DNA of 64,000 nt, taken from assembly GCA_021648845.1 (NCBI GenBank), contig JAKJHY010000003.1, positions 186,001 to 250,000 on the forward strand. The letters run 5' to 3'. The notes under the pieces are model-generated. The model saw only the letters and a program-made list of their open reading frames with translations, had not been told where the DNA came from and searched no databases. Below are positions 33,672-42,192 of this stretch, piece by piece (positions within the stretch are counted from its first letter, which is position 1; each line of letters begins with the position of its first letter). This DNA comes from Mycobacterium sp. MBM. Lineage in GTDB: Bacteria > Actinomycetota > Actinomycetes > Mycobacteriales > Mycobacteriaceae. Made by a program: the position numbers and the translations under genes.

Positions 33672-35759
33672 TCAATTGCCCGGATACAACAATTCGAGTT
33701 CGCCGAGGTGGGCCGCGACGGTGAGCAGGGGCAGTGCCGCGGGCACCGCGAGCGGGTTGTCGCCGGCCTCGGCGCGCAGTGCGAGGACGAAGTCGTCGCT
33801 GATCGGCGGGTCCGAGACGCCCTGAGCGCAGATCACATCGGTGTGCTGTTGCAGCAGATCGCGCGCCCTCGGGTAGACCCCGAGCGGGGGCGGCACCACA
33901 TCGGCCACCAACTCCGCGGCGGCCCGCACCCGCACCGCCCGGTTGGCGGCCCGCACGATCGGCGCACGCACGTCATTGTGCCCGCCGTTCTCCGAAAGAT
34001 ATTGCCGTACAGCATCGTCGAGTGTCCGGCTGGCTTCCAACGCGTTGCGGCTCAGCGAGAAGACGCGGTTGTCGGTGGCTTCGGAGGACCCGCGGATCAC
34101 GCGTAGCACCGCGGCCTGTAGCAGCGCGGCACCCGACTCGCGGGCGTGGTCCACCGCCACCGCCACCGACGCCGATGCCCCCCGCGGCCACAGCAGCACC
34201 GAGACCGTGATGCCGACCAGGGCGCCCACCACCACGTCCTCGACGCGGATGAGCCCGACCGCCCACCCTGACGGCTGGATGAGGTTGAAGATGATCAGCA
34301 CCATCATCGTGAACGCGGCCTGCCCGGCGATGAACGATGCCACCTCCGGGACGAAGGCGGAGCCGAAAGCCACCACCGGAAGCAGCAGCCACATGACCAC
34401 CGGGTCCACGCCGACCAGCTCGATCACGGCGACGCCCAGGCCGAAACCGATCGTGGTGCCGGCCACCGCGCGCAACACCCGGGTGCCGGTGGTGAGCGCG
34501 CTGCTGCGCAACACCGACAGCGCCCCCAGGACCACCCAGAATCCGTGCTCGACCGGGAACACGTGTGTGACGGCGACGGCCAGGGCCAGCCCCAAACCGG
34601 TGCGAAGGCTGTTGCGCAGCACCGGCGCCCGGGTGGCAAGGAAGCCCTTGGTGATGGCCGCGACCGCCGTGGTCTCGGGCATCACCCAGTCCGCCGCCCC
34701 GGTTTGCGGGAGCCCACGACCGAGCACCCGCGCCCACACCGGCCGGGCGTCGGCCAGCGCGGCGTTACGGATGAGGCGCCCGGTGACGCCGACGGTGGCC
34801 GAGAAGGTGCGGCGGCCCAACAACATCCGGCCCACCTCGACGGCGGTCGCGTCGTCGGGGACGGCGAGGATCTGTTCGATGTCCTCCCGGTAGCGGCCCT
34901 GGGCGACCGCCCGCAGGTCGGTCAACGCGGAGTGCAGCTCGGTGCCGCGGACTGCGCGCAGCCGCGGGTCGGAAATGCTGAGCACGGCGGCACAGTCGCG
35001 CAGTACGGCCACGATGGGCGGTTTCATGTCGCCGAGCGCGGGGCCGGTGTGCTCGGTGATCCGGTCGGACAGCCAGCCCAGGTCGTCGACCACGCGGACC
35101 AGGGCCCTACTGCCTGCAGTCAGGGCGACCGGGCGGAAGTCGGCGTTGACGAAGTTGGCCCACAGCGCGTTCATGGCTCGGGTGACGTCCTTCGTCGACG
35201 CGGCGCCTTCCAGACAATCGGTGAGCGCCCGGCAGACGCTGGCCGCGTGCCGACGCAGTTCGTCGTGATGCCGTGGGGGTAGCAGGAACAGCGCGGCGGG
35301 TACACACACGGCGAGCGCGATGAGCCAGCCCGCCAGCCGCTCGCCGACCGGCCCGGGTGGGGTACACGCGGGCAGCACGAAGGTCAGCAGCGTGGCGCGC
35401 TGTCCGGCGGCGATCGTCTCGCTGAGCACTCCGGCGAACATCACCGTCACGCCGAGCACGAACATCAAACCGACGCTGAGCCACGGATGCGGGGCGACCA
35501 GAGTGCCGATGCTGATCAGTACGGCGCCGTTGAACCCCAACCCGGCGTAGGCCAGGGCGCGGGCCGACCGGTTGCCGGGGAAGTCGGCGATGATCAGCAG
35601 GGCCACCGAGCCGAAGATCGCGAACATCGGCACCTGTGAGTCGCCGGCGACGAGGAAGCTGACGGCGGCGGAGACGGGCAGGACGAGGCCCGCCCGGGCG
35701 GCGCGCCGCAGCGCGTCGTGCTCGGGGTCGCGCTGCTGGATCCAGTCCAGGGTCAGCAT
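33672..35759 (-). CDS. FUSC-family (aromatic acid exporter-like) membrane protein
   Basis: A 695-residue protein with two halves, each with about five or six membrane helices followed by a soluble helical part: AARAGLVLPVSAAVSFLVAG... in the first and RTGLGLALAVAVTHVFPVEHGFWVVLGALSVLRSSALTTGTRVLRAVAGTTIGFGLG (in part) in the second. The W-V-x-L-x-A-x3-L-R pattern and the GxxxG-rich second helix are FUSC hallmarks. Probably an exporter of aromatic or hydrophobic compounds. The ATG at 35759 is used. It lies between the VOC and SDR genes where M. tuberculosis has none, so it is probably an insertion. Confidence 0.85.
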   Translation of the reverse strand: MLTLDWIQQRDPEHDALRRAARAGLVLPVSAAVSFLVAGDSQVPMFAIFGSVALLIIADFPGNRSARALAYAGLGFNGAVLISIGTLVAPHPWLSVGLMFVLGVTVMFAGVLSETIAAGQRATLLTFVLPACTPPGPVGERLAGWLIALAVCVPAALFLLPPRHHDELRRHAASVCRALTDCLEGAASTKDVTRAMNALWANFVNADFRPVALTAGSRALVRVVDDLGWLSDRITEHTGPALGDMKPPIVAVLRDCAAVLSISDPRLRAVRGTELHSALTDLRAVAQGRYREDIEQILAVPDDATAVEVGRMLLGRRTFSATVGVTGRLIRNAALADARPVWARVLGRGLPQTGAADWVMPETTAVAAITKGFLATRAPVLRNSLRTGLGLALAVAVTHVFPVEHGFWVVLGALSVLRSSALTTGTRVLRAVAGTTIGFGLGVAVIELVGVDPVVMWLLLPVVAFGSAFVPEVASFIAGQAAFTMMVLIIFNLIQPSGWAVGLIRVEDVVVGALVGITVSVLLWPRGASASVAVAVDHARESGAALLQAAVLRVIRGSSEATDNRVFSLSRNALEASRTLDDAVRQYLSENGGHNDVRAPIVRAANRAVRVRAAAELVADVVPPPLGVYPRARDLLQQHTDVICAQGVSDPPISDDFVLALRAEAGDNPLAVPAALPLLTVAAHLGELELLYPGN

Positions 35760-35791
35760 GAGTGCCGATGGTATGTGCCGTGCTGTGAAAT

Positions 35792-36661
35792 TTAGGAGGA
35801 CTCCACGACGCCGCGCTTCATGAGCACGCCCAGCAACCCTGGCGCCACACTGTCCAGTGCCTTGGCGGTCACGGCCATTCGCGGTGCGATCCGCACCGGA
35901 CGGGTGCGGGCCGCGGTCACCATCCAGTCGGCGGCCTCGTCGGCGGACAGCCCCGGCATTGCCACGAATGCCTTGGTGGGTTCGATCATCGGGGTCTTCA
36001 CCAGCGGGTAGTACAGCGTGGTGGAATGCACGCCCTTGCCCGACCATTCCGTTTCGGCGACCCGGCTCACGGCGGTGAGGGCCGCCTTGGATGCCTGATA
36101 CGCGCCGAACAGCGGTGAGGATTCGTTCATCACGCCCCAGGTGGACACGTTGATCACCTGCCCGTCGCCGCGGGCGATCATGCCCGGCACGAGGGCGCGC
36201 ATCAGCCGCAGCGGTGCGTAGTAGTTGAGCGCCATGGTGCGCTCGATGTCATGCCAGCGTTCCAGCGAGTCGACCAGCGGCCGCCGGATCGACCGGCCGG
36301 CGTTGTTGACCAGGATGTCCACGCCGCCATGGCTTTCCAGAACGCGGGCGGCCAGTGCGTCGACGGCGTCGAGATCGGATAGATCGGTGGTGATGGCTTC
36401 GGCGATACCGCCGTTGTCGCGGATCCGCTCGGCGACGGCGCCGAGCAGGTCCTCCCGACGGGCCACCACGATGACGCTGGCGCCGAGTCTGGCCAGCTTC
36501 GCCGCCGACGCTTCGCCGATCCCGGAGGACGCGCCCGTGATGAGCACGCGCTTGCCGCGCAGTTCCACCTCGGGCCCGCGGCCCAGGTACTCGGTGAGCG
36601 GCGGGCGCATGCTGGTCAGCAGCACGGCGTCGGACAGCCGGCGCAGTGGGTTCTTGCTCAT
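35792..36661 (-). CDS. Short-chain dehydrogenase/reductase (Rv0547c family)
   Basis: A 289-residue classical SDR. Cofactor motif VLITGASSGIGEASAAKLA at about 38-56, NNAGRSIRRPL, catalytic Ser in INVSTWGVM and Tyr-Lys in FGAYQASKAALTAVSR. The basic residue in VVARRED after strand 2 suggests NADP(H). A 30-residue N-terminal extension may bind a membrane surface. Strong Shine-Dalgarno GAGGAGG before the ATG. Orthologue of Rv0547c; substrate unknown. Confidence 0.92.
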   Translation of the reverse strand: MSKNPLRRLSDAVLLTSMRPPLTEYLGRGPEVELRGKRVLITGASSGIGEASAAKLARLGASVIVVARREDLLGAVAERIRDNGGIAEAITTDLSDLDAVDALAARVLESHGGVDILVNNAGRSIRRPLVDSLERWHDIERTMALNYYAPLRLMRALVPGMIARGDGQVINVSTWGVMNESSPLFGAYQASKAALTAVSRVAETEWSGKGVHSTTLYYPLVKTPMIEPTKAFVAMPGLSADEAADWMVTAARTRPVRIAPRMAVTAKALDSVAPGLLGVLMKRGVVESS

Positions 36662-36731
36662 GTCTCGATTCCTCCTCGATTTCGGCGCGGAAGCGTGCGT
36701 TCAGCGCACGTGAGCGCGCCGAAATCGCAGC

Positions 36732-37646
36732 TCAGAAGTAGCGCGGGAAACCGCTCCAGTCCGGGTCCCGCTTCTCCAGGAACGCGTCGCGCCCTTCGAC
36801 GGCCTCGTCGGTCATGTACGCCAAACGCGTTGCCTCACCGGCGAACACCTGCTGGCCCACCAGGCCGTCATCGATCAGGTTGAAGCCGAATTTGAGCATC
36901 CGGATCGCCTGCGGGGACTTCCCGTTGATCTCCTCGGCCCACTGCAGGCCGACGGTCTCCAACTCCGCGTGATCGACGACTTCGTTCACCGCGCCCATCT
37001 GGTACATGGTCTGCGCGTCGTAGGCGCGGCCGAGGAAGAAGATCTCACGGGCGAACTTCTGCCCGGTCTGACGCGCGAGGTAGGCGCTACCGAATCCGCC
37101 GTCGAAGCTGCCGACATCGGCGTCGGTCTGCTTGAATCGGGCGTGCTCCCGGCTGGCCAGCGTCAGGTCGCAGGTCACGTGCAGGCTGTGTCCGCCGCCG
37201 GCCGCCCAGCCGTTGACCAGACAGATGACCACCTTGGGCATGAACCGGATGAGACGCTGCACCTCCAGGATGTGCAACCGCCCGGCACGGGCCGGATCGA
37301 CGGTCTCGGCGGTCTCCCCGTCGGCGTACTGGTAGCCGGTGCGGCCACGGATACGCTGATCGCCGCCCGAGCAGAACGCCCACCCGCCGTCCTTGGCTGA
37401 CGGGCCGTTCCCGGTCAGCAGGATGACGCCGACGTCCGGGGACATCCGGGCGTGGTCGAGCACCCGGTAGAGCTCGTCGACGGTGTGTGGACGGAACGCG
37501 TTGCGCACGTCGGGCCGGTCGAAGGCGATTCGGACGGTGGGTTTGCGCACGCCGTCGACGATGTGCCGGTGATAGGAGATGTCGGTCAGCTCGAAACCGT
37601 CGACGGGCTGCCAGCTGGACGGATCGAACGGGTTCGCAGTGCTCAC
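36732..37646 (-). CDS. menB: 1,4-dihydroxy-2-naphthoyl-CoA synthase
   Basis: A 304-residue crotonase-fold enzyme closing the second ring of the naphthoquinone. Visible: RPDVRNAFRPHTVDELYRVL, AFCSGGDQRIRGRTGY, the oxyanion-hole glycine in NGWAAGGGHSLHVTCDLTLAS, and SFDGGFGSAYLARQTGQKFAREIFFLG with the catalytic region (D185-like Asp and Ser). The GTG 37646 follows a TAAAGT -10 box by 7 nt, and removes a spurious 43-residue extension. Orthologue of Rv0548c. Confidence 0.97.
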   Translation of the reverse strand: MSTANPFDPSSWQPVDGFELTDISYHRHIVDGVRKPTVRIAFDRPDVRNAFRPHTVDELYRVLDHARMSPDVGVILLTGNGPSAKDGGWAFCSGGDQRIRGRTGYQYADGETAETVDPARAGRLHILEVQRLIRFMPKVVICLVNGWAAGGGHSLHVTCDLTLASREHARFKQTDADVGSFDGGFGSAYLARQTGQKFAREIFFLGRAYDAQTMYQMGAVNEVVDHAELETVGLQWAEEINGKSPQAIRMLKFGFNLIDDGLVGQQVFAGEATRLAYMTDEAVEGRDAFLEKRDPDWSGFPRYF

Positions 37647-37653
37647 GGATGAG

Positions 37654-37659
37654 ACTTTA
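37654..37659 (-). promoter_or_regulatory. menB -10 box (TAAAGT on the minus strand)
   Basis: TAAAGT on the minus strand ends 7 nt before the menB GTG at 37646, predicting a leaderless transcript. Confidence 0.5.
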
Positions 37660-37759
37660 GGCGGTCGGTGCCGGCGGGCACCGGCAGGTTTCGATGCCGC
37701 GGCCCCCGGGTACAAACGGTGCGACGATGCGTATGGGACGCACGAGGTTGGAGAGCACA

Positions 37760-38035
37760 GTGAAGCGGTCGGCAAGTGTGTTGCTAGCGGGGGCGGCTGT
37801 CGGGGCCATGCTGGTCGGGTGCTCGCCGGCGGTGACCGGCGGTGACACCAAGTGCGAGGACTTCATCGGCCAGGACGAGAAGACGCAGAACGAGGCGGTG
37901 GCCAAGATGCTCAAGGACGAAAAGGGCACGGATGCTGCGCAATTGGAGGTCACCGGCACCCGGCTGGCCGTCCAGACGTGGTGTCAGACGGCCGGCACGC
38001 CGGATTCGAAGATCAAGGAAGCGCCGCACCTGTAG
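37760..38035 (+). CDS. Small lipoprotein, possibly HdeA-like
   Basis: A 91-residue exported protein. The GTG at 37760 follows GGAGAG by about 6 nt. A lipoprotein signal ends at the lipobox MLVGC near residue 21. The mature part, KCEDFIGQDEKTQNEAVAKML ... (in part) with a second cysteine in VQTWCQTAG, resembles the acid-stress chaperone HdeA pattern (C-x-DF early, single cysteine late), but this is only a visual match. It converges on map with a 4-base gap. Confidence 0.7.
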   Translation: MKRSASVLLAGAAVGAMLVGCSPAVTGGDTKCEDFIGQDEKTQNEAVAKMLKDEKGTDAAQLEVTGTRLAVQTWCQTAGTPDSKIKEAPHL

Positions 38036-38039
38036 TGGG

Positions 38040-38810
38040 TCAGGCCGACCGGCGGGTCAACACGAGGGGTGGCCCGCCGGTGACGGCGATGGTGTGTTCG
38101 GAGTGGGCGGTGCGTGAACCGTCGGCCGACCGGATGGTCCATCCGTCGCGGTCGTAGACGATCCTGTCGGTGCCCTGGGCGAACCAGGGTTCCAGGGCGA
38201 GCGTCAGTCCGGGTCGCAATACCAGCCCGCGTCCGGCTCGTCCGCGGTTGCTGACGTGCGGGTCTTCGTGCATGGTGCGGCCCAGCCCGTGTCCACCGAA
38301 CTCGGTGTTGACGGGGTAGCCGTATTCGTCGGCGACCGCGCCGATGGCGGCCGAGATGTCGCCGAGCCGCCCGCCCGGCACTGCGGCTGCGATGCCCGCG
38401 TCCAAGGCCCGTTCGGTGGCTTCGATGACTCGTAGATCCTCGGGTCGGGGTGTCCCGACCACCAGGCTTCGTGCCGAATCGGCGACCCAGCCGTCGATCG
38501 ACACTGCGATGTCCATGCTCAGCAGGTCGCCGTCGCGCAGGGCGTAGTCGTGTGGAAGTCCGTGCAGCACAGCATCGTTGACCGACAGGCAGATGACATT
38601 GCGGAACGGGCCGCGACCGAAGGATGGCGCATAGTCCCAGTAGCACGACACTGCACCGCGGTCTTCGATCAGCCGGCGCGCCCGACACTCGAGGTCGAGC
38701 AGGTTGACACCTACCGCGGCCCGGGCCTGCAGGTCGTCGAGGAGTTCGGCGATGAATACACCGGTGGTGTGCATCGCCTCGATCTCGTGCGGCGTCTTCA
38801 ATTCCAGCAT
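38040..38810 (-). CDS. map: Type I methionine aminopeptidase
   Basis: A 256-residue pita-bread-fold metallopeptidase removing N-terminal methionine. Substrate loop: RNVICLSVNDAVLHGLPHD. Metal ligands fall in MDIAVSIDGWVADSARSL (two Asp), GHGLGRTMHEDP (His), ALEPWF (Glu) and RTAHSEHTIAV (Glu). The usual DGYHGD is DGWVAD here, so it is somewhat divergent and may be a second, regulated isozyme. ATG 38810 has GAGGG upstream. It is divergent from a small XRE regulator over two GGTAT-N4-ATACC palindromes. Confidence 0.92.
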   Translation of the reverse strand: MLELKTPHEIEAMHTTGVFIAELLDDLQARAAVGVNLLDLECRARRLIEDRGAVSCYWDYAPSFGRGPFRNVICLSVNDAVLHGLPHDYALRDGDLLSMDIAVSIDGWVADSARSLVVGTPRPEDLRVIEATERALDAGIAAAVPGGRLGDISAAIGAVADEYGYPVNTEFGGHGLGRTMHEDPHVSNRGRAGRGLVLRPGLTLALEPWFAQGTDRIVYDRDGWTIRSADGSRTAHSEHTIAVTGGPPLVLTRRSA

Positions 38811-38831
38811 TCGGCACCCTCGTCTGCGATC

Positions 38832-38845
38832 GGTATAGAAATACC
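38832..38845. promoter_or_regulatory. Operator 1: GGTAT-AGAA-ATACC
   Basis: A perfect 14-bp dyad in the map/XRE divergent region. It lies directly after a minus-strand TAGGGT -10 box (38846-38851), covering the predicted map transcription start. Its twin lies 31 bp away. Confidence 0.6.
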
Positions 38846-38860
38846 ACCCTAGCCGAGTTG

Positions 38861-38890
38861 GCGGTATTTTCATACCGCGTGGCGTATCGT
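38861..38890 (+). promoter_or_regulatory. Operator 2 (GCGGTAT-TTTC-ATACCGC) and leaderless XRE promoter
   Basis: A perfect 18-bp dyad (38861-38878) with the same GGTAT-N4-ATACC core as operator 1, centred 31 bp (three helical turns) from it. The -10 box TATCGT (38885-38890) lies just downstream and ends 6 nt before the ATG at 38897, so a bound repressor would cover the spacer of the XRE promoter. Confidence 0.6.
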
Positions 38891-38896
38891 GGCTCC

Positions 38897-39163
38897 ATGG
38901 TTCGATCGCCCTTGACGCCACAACAGCGTGCCGCCGGCCGGCGGCTGGGCGCGTTTCTGCGCGAATGTCGGGGTAACCGTAAGCCCGCCGAGGTCGCGCA
39001 CGCCGCGTCGATCTCACCGGAGACGTTGCGCAAGATCGAGACCGGACGCCTTGCCACGCCGGCATTCACGACCGTGGCGGCGCTCGCTGTTGTGCTGGAG
39101 ATCCCGCTGGATGAGCTCGCGCGCGTTTGCCTGCCGGAGATGGAGTTGCCCAGCACCGGGTAG
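38897..39163 (+). CDS. Small XRE-family helix-turn-helix regulator
   Basis: An 88-residue protein that is little more than an HTH_XRE domain: RLGAFLRECRGNRKPAEVAHAASISPETLRKIETGRLATPAFTTVAALAVVLEIPLDELARVC (in part). The recognition helix is around SPETLRKIETGR. The ATG at 38897 is set by a leaderless -10 box. It most likely binds the twin palindromes in its own promoter region and controls both itself and the divergent map gene. Signal sensed, if any, is unknown. Confidence 0.88.
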   Translation: MVRSPLTPQQRAAGRRLGAFLRECRGNRKPAEVAHAASISPETLRKIETGRLATPAFTTVAALAVVLEIPLDELARVCLPEMELPSTG

Positions 39164-39326
39164 TGATCGGTGGTGATGGTCCTGTCGGCGATGGGGGTCG
39201 CTGCGCCGGTGGGACATCCTGCGAACTAACGAGTATCGGCGGGGAGCGGGATCGTCCTGCAAAGCACGCCCGACCGATGTCGATCGGCGACCGCTGGACG
39301 TGTCTCCATGTTTTCGGCGATAACTC
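39164..39326. other. Non-coding stretch before the HNH gene promoter
   Basis: No gene, RNA or repeat can be supported in this part of the 350-bp gap between the XRE and HNH genes. The rest of the gap (39327-39513) is the SOS-type promoter and a leader of about 150 bases that contains one hairpin (GCGCCC-tggt-GGGCGC at 39475-39490) close to the HNH start. Confidence 0.5.
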
Positions 39327-39370
39327 TTGCAAGGGGACGAGATTCGGCGTACGATCGAACACAAGTTCGA
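39327..39370 (+). promoter_or_regulatory. SOS-regulated promoter with LexA box
   Basis: TTGCAA (39327-39332), a 17-bp spacer and TACGAT (39350-39355) form a good promoter. A perfect mycobacterial SOS box, TCGAAC-ACAA-GTTCGA (39355-39370), covers the last base of the -10 box and the transcription start, so bound LexA would block it. It drives the HNH gene at 39514. Confidence 0.75.
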
Positions 39371-39513
39371 ATGCGACGTTGCTCCCATCGTCACCCGGTG
39401 AGCACAGACCGCGACTCCGGTCGCCGCGAGGTTCGACGGCTTTTTAGGGGCCCGTTGGACTGTATTGCCTGATCGCGCCCTGGTGGGCGCCTTCTGTGAA
39501 AGCTGGTATCCCT

Positions 39514-40827
39514 ATGGACGCCACCGATCTGGACACCTTTATCGAGGCGTTGATCGATGACCTCATGCCCACGCCGGATGACGGTGGCGGTGGTGGGCGT
39601 CGGCTGTGGCATCTGCTCGACGCCCCGCGCCGGATCATTGATGACGCGGCGCTGTTGGCGGTGCTGGGCGCCGCGGTGACCCTGGGGAACCTGGCCGATC
39701 ATGTGATCGCCTCGGCGGTCGCGGCCGCGGAACGCGCCGGTGTCCCGGCCCGCAAGCACCTGCGCACGGGCGCCGACCTGCTCACCGTGCTGGGTGTGGC
39801 GCCGGGTGCAGCGTATCGGGCGGTCCGGGTGGGGCGCGCCGCATCTGCGCTGCCGGCGTTGACCGCACAGCAGCGCCTCGGCGCGGTCGGGATCGAGTTC
39901 GCCGACGCCGTCGGCAGAGGGATCGGCCATATCGAGGCGCGGGTGCCGTTATCGGATGAAGAGCGCGCCGCCGTGGTGCGGTCGTTGATGATCCAGACCA
40001 CGCCCTCGGGTGTGGCCACGAAGGCCCGCGGGATCGCTCTTGAGAAGGCCAAGACCCACCCGGTCGACGACGCCGCGGTACCGGTCGCCGAAAACACCGA
40101 CCTCAACGACATGACCCTGACCCAAACCGAGGACGGACGCATCAGTGCCGCGCTGGATCTCGATGCACTCACCGGCGAAGAACTATGGGCCGCCCTGGAC
40201 CCGTTGTGCCGTCCGGTGCCGTTGCCGGACGGCTCGCCCGATCCCAGGTCGGCCGGACGCCGCCGCGCCGACGCGTTCGGGCAGGTGCTGCGCACCTACC
40301 TGTCGGGTTCGGGGCGCCCCATGAGCGGTGGGGTGCTCCCACACGTCACCCTCATCCGCCCCGCCACCACAGCTGGGGCCGTGGACCGTCTCGGGTTCAC
40401 CGGACCGGTCAGCGCCGCGACCGCGGATCTGATCGCCTGTGACAGCACCTTGACCTCAGTGATCGTCGACCACTCGGGCGCCCCACTGGATGTCGGGCGC
40501 CGCGAGAGATTGTTCACCCCCGCCATCCGCAAAGCGTTGGCCGTGCGCGACGGGGGCTGCGCACACCCCGGGTGCGGGCGGCCGGTGTCCTGGTGCGACG
40601 CCCACCACATCCAACCGTGGGAACACGGCGGCACCACCAGCATCGACAACGGGGTGCTGCTCTGCCGTTTGCACCACAGCGCGATTCATCACGGCGGTTG
40701 GCAGGTCTACCTCGGCGCCGACCGTCACCCCTGGTTCATCCCACCGCATGACCCGACCGGTCCCGAACCGGAACATCTGCGCTCACACGCCCGACGCACC
40801 ATGACCGACCTACCCGCCGCCGCATAA
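39514..40827 (+). CDS. DUF222 / HNH endonuclease protein of the 13E12 repeat family
   Basis: A 437-residue member of the mycobacterial 13E12 (REP13E12-like) family. Residues about 30-290 form the DUF222 domain. The C-terminal HNH nuclease has CAHPGCGRPVSWCDAHHIQPWEHGG followed by NGVLLCRLHHSAIHHG, with paired zinc-type cysteines and the HH-N-H catalytic set. Such proteins occur in many copies and are thought to be selfish or phage-linked. ATG 39514 is used; GTG 39496 is possible. It is preceded by an SOS promoter and followed by a strong hairpin. Confidence 0.9.
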   Translation: MDATDLDTFIEALIDDLMPTPDDGGGGGRRLWHLLDAPRRIIDDAALLAVLGAAVTLGNLADHVIASAVAAAERAGVPARKHLRTGADLLTVLGVAPGAAYRAVRVGRAASALPALTAQQRLGAVGIEFADAVGRGIGHIEARVPLSDEERAAVVRSLMIQTTPSGVATKARGIALEKAKTHPVDDAAVPVAENTDLNDMTLTQTEDGRISAALDLDALTGEELWAALDPLCRPVPLPDGSPDPRSAGRRRADAFGQVLRTYLSGSGRPMSGGVLPHVTLIRPATTAGAVDRLGFTGPVSAATADLIACDSTLTSVIVDHSGAPLDVGRRERLFTPAIRKALAVRDGGCAHPGCGRPVSWCDAHHIQPWEHGGTTSIDNGVLLCRLHHSAIHHGGWQVYLGADRHPWFIPPHDPTGPEPEHLRSHARRTMTDLPAAA

Positions 40828-40873
40828 ACCCTATGCGCACCTTGACAACTCCACAGAGAAACCCACCCGCACA

Positions 40874-40909
40874 GCGGGCCCGGCGGTAGAGCACGCCGCC
40901 GGGGCCCGC
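40874..40909 (+). terminator. Strong GC hairpin after the HNH gene
   Basis: GCGGGCCCGGCGG, an 8-base loop and the complement with one bulged G form a stem of 13 base pairs. It lies 46 bases after the HNH stop. No U-run follows, as is common for mycobacterial terminators. Confidence 0.5.
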
Positions 40910-40988
40910 CACCCCGGACGTGAATCCCGGTGGGTGGTCGAGCCACACGGCATCACGTCGCCAACGCACCGGGACCGATCGCGAGGCC

Positions 40989-41438
40989 TCAGATCTCGTC
41001 GAATCGGAACACCGGCAGCCGGCCGGCCAGCGCCTCGAATTCGTCGGGCGTGCCCTTGTCGACCAGGCCCGCGTTACGGATGAAGCTCACCCCGGTCGGT
41101 ACCAGGGTCGGGAACTGGCGCAGCAGCGGGCGAGCCTGGTCGGGCGGCATCTCCGTCATCTGGACCTGCTGGGTCCGGCGGCCCTGGTGCAGCGTGGCGG
41201 TCCCGGCTGCGCGGGCATTGGCCACCCAGTCGGCGCCCGGCAGGCCACCCACCACATATCGGGATCCCTCGACCGTCATCGGGGTGACGGGGGTGGACCG
41301 GGGCTTACCCGTTTTGCGGCCTGCGACTGTCAGGATCACCGGGCCCTTATCACCGCCGATCCCCAACTTGGACAGTCCGATGAAGACCCTGTTGACGTAC
41401 TTCAGCCACCATGGTGGGCGCACCCGCTGTTCAGCCAT
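40989..41438 (-). CDS. F420/deazaflavin-dependent nitroreductase-family (FDOR) protein
   Basis: A 149-residue Ddn-like split-barrel protein, the third in this window. The N-terminal amphipathic segment WWLKYVNRVFIGLSKLG may touch the membrane, as in Ddn. Core motifs: VAGRKTGKPRSTPVTPM and GGLPGADWVANARAAGTA. Probable F420H2-dependent reductase (possibly of quinones); substrate unknown. The ATG at 41438 follows a minus-strand TAACCT -10 box by 6 nt. Confidence 0.85.
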   Translation of the reverse strand: MAEQRVRPPWWLKYVNRVFIGLSKLGIGGDKGPVILTVAGRKTGKPRSTPVTPMTVEGSRYVVGGLPGADWVANARAAGTATLHQGRRTQQVQMTEMPPDQARPLLRQFPTLVPTGVSFIRNAGLVDKGTPDEFEALAGRLPVFRFDEI

Positions 41439-41444
41439 GACCAG

Positions 41445-41450
41445 AGGTTA
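41445..41450 (-). promoter_or_regulatory. -10 box (TAACCT on the minus strand)
   Basis: TAACCT on the minus strand ends 6 nt before the ATG at 41438, predicting a leaderless transcript. Confidence 0.45.
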
Positions 41451-41502
41451 GGTCATCCGGCAAAGTTCGCGCTGATCCGTTGTTGCAGAAGACCTTTCCG
41501 GC

Positions 41503-42192
41503 TCAGACCTCCAGCCCGTGTGCCCGCAGCGCTGTGATCAGCCCGTCGAGACGCTGCGCGGTGGGCAGCGGATCGACCAGCGCGAAGGCGCAACCCACGG
41601 CGCGGGCCCCACCATCGGCCTCCTCGCTGTCACCGACCATCAGCGCCTCGGCGGGGTGCACACCCAGGCGCGTCAGCGCGGTGGAGAAGATCGCCGGGTC
41701 CGGCTTGACCGCGCCCACCTCGAAGGACAGCACGTACTCGTCGGCGGCGGTACCGGCGGCGGCCAGCGCCGGCCGCAGGTCGAAGGCGATATTCGACACC
41801 ACCGCCGTCTTGACCCCGGCGTCACGCAACCCGTTCAGCGCGGCGGCCGTGTCCGGGTAGGGCGTCCAGGACGCTGGGTCGACCAGCTTGGGATACAGTG
41901 CCGCGGCGTCGTCCCCGGTGAGCCCCGATTCGCGCAGCACATGCAGATACGCCTCGCGGTGCAGATGCGGTTCCAGGTCGCGGTGCGCCCAATTGTGCTG
42001 CTGCTCTTCCGACATCGGCACCGAGCTGCCGGTGGGGGCGGTCACCCGGCGCATCAGCTCGGCCTGCACGTGACCGTCGACGGCCTTCTCGTCGACGGTG
42101 ATGCCATCGAACCAGCTGTCGTCTTCCTCGAGCCGGAACAGGGTGCCGGAGAAGTCGAAGAGCACGGCCTTGATCACGGAAGCAGTCCTCAC
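41503..42192 (-). CDS. HAD-superfamily hydrolase
   Basis: A 229-residue haloacid dehalogenase-like phosphatase. Motif I is VLFDFSGTLFRL (second Asp replaced by Ser: DFSGT rather than DxDGT), motif II TAVVSNIAFDL, motif III the lysine in VGAVKPDPAIFS, motif IV MVGDSEEADGGARA. The Ser at the second acidic position is seen in dehalogenases and some hydrolases, so ordinary phosphatase activity is uncertain. The GTG at 42192 shares one base with the eis stop; GTG 42177 is an alternative start. Confidence 0.85.
   Translation of the reverse strand: MRTASVIKAVLFDFSGTLFRLEEDDSWFDGITVDEKAVDGHVQAELMRRVTAPTGSSVPMSEEQQHNWAHRDLEPHLHREAYLHVLRESGLTGDDAAALYPKLVDPASWTPYPDTAAALNGLRDAGVKTAVVSNIAFDLRPALAAAGTAADEYVLSFEVGAVKPDPAIFSTALTRLGVHPAEALMVGDSEEADGGARAVGCAFALVDPLPTAQRLDGLITALRAHGLEV

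Noticed and set aside
39399..39473. Short upstream ORF (24 codons from a GTG) in the HNH leader
   Set aside because: It has no Shine-Dalgarno, no -10 box at leaderless distance and no sign of coding constraint.
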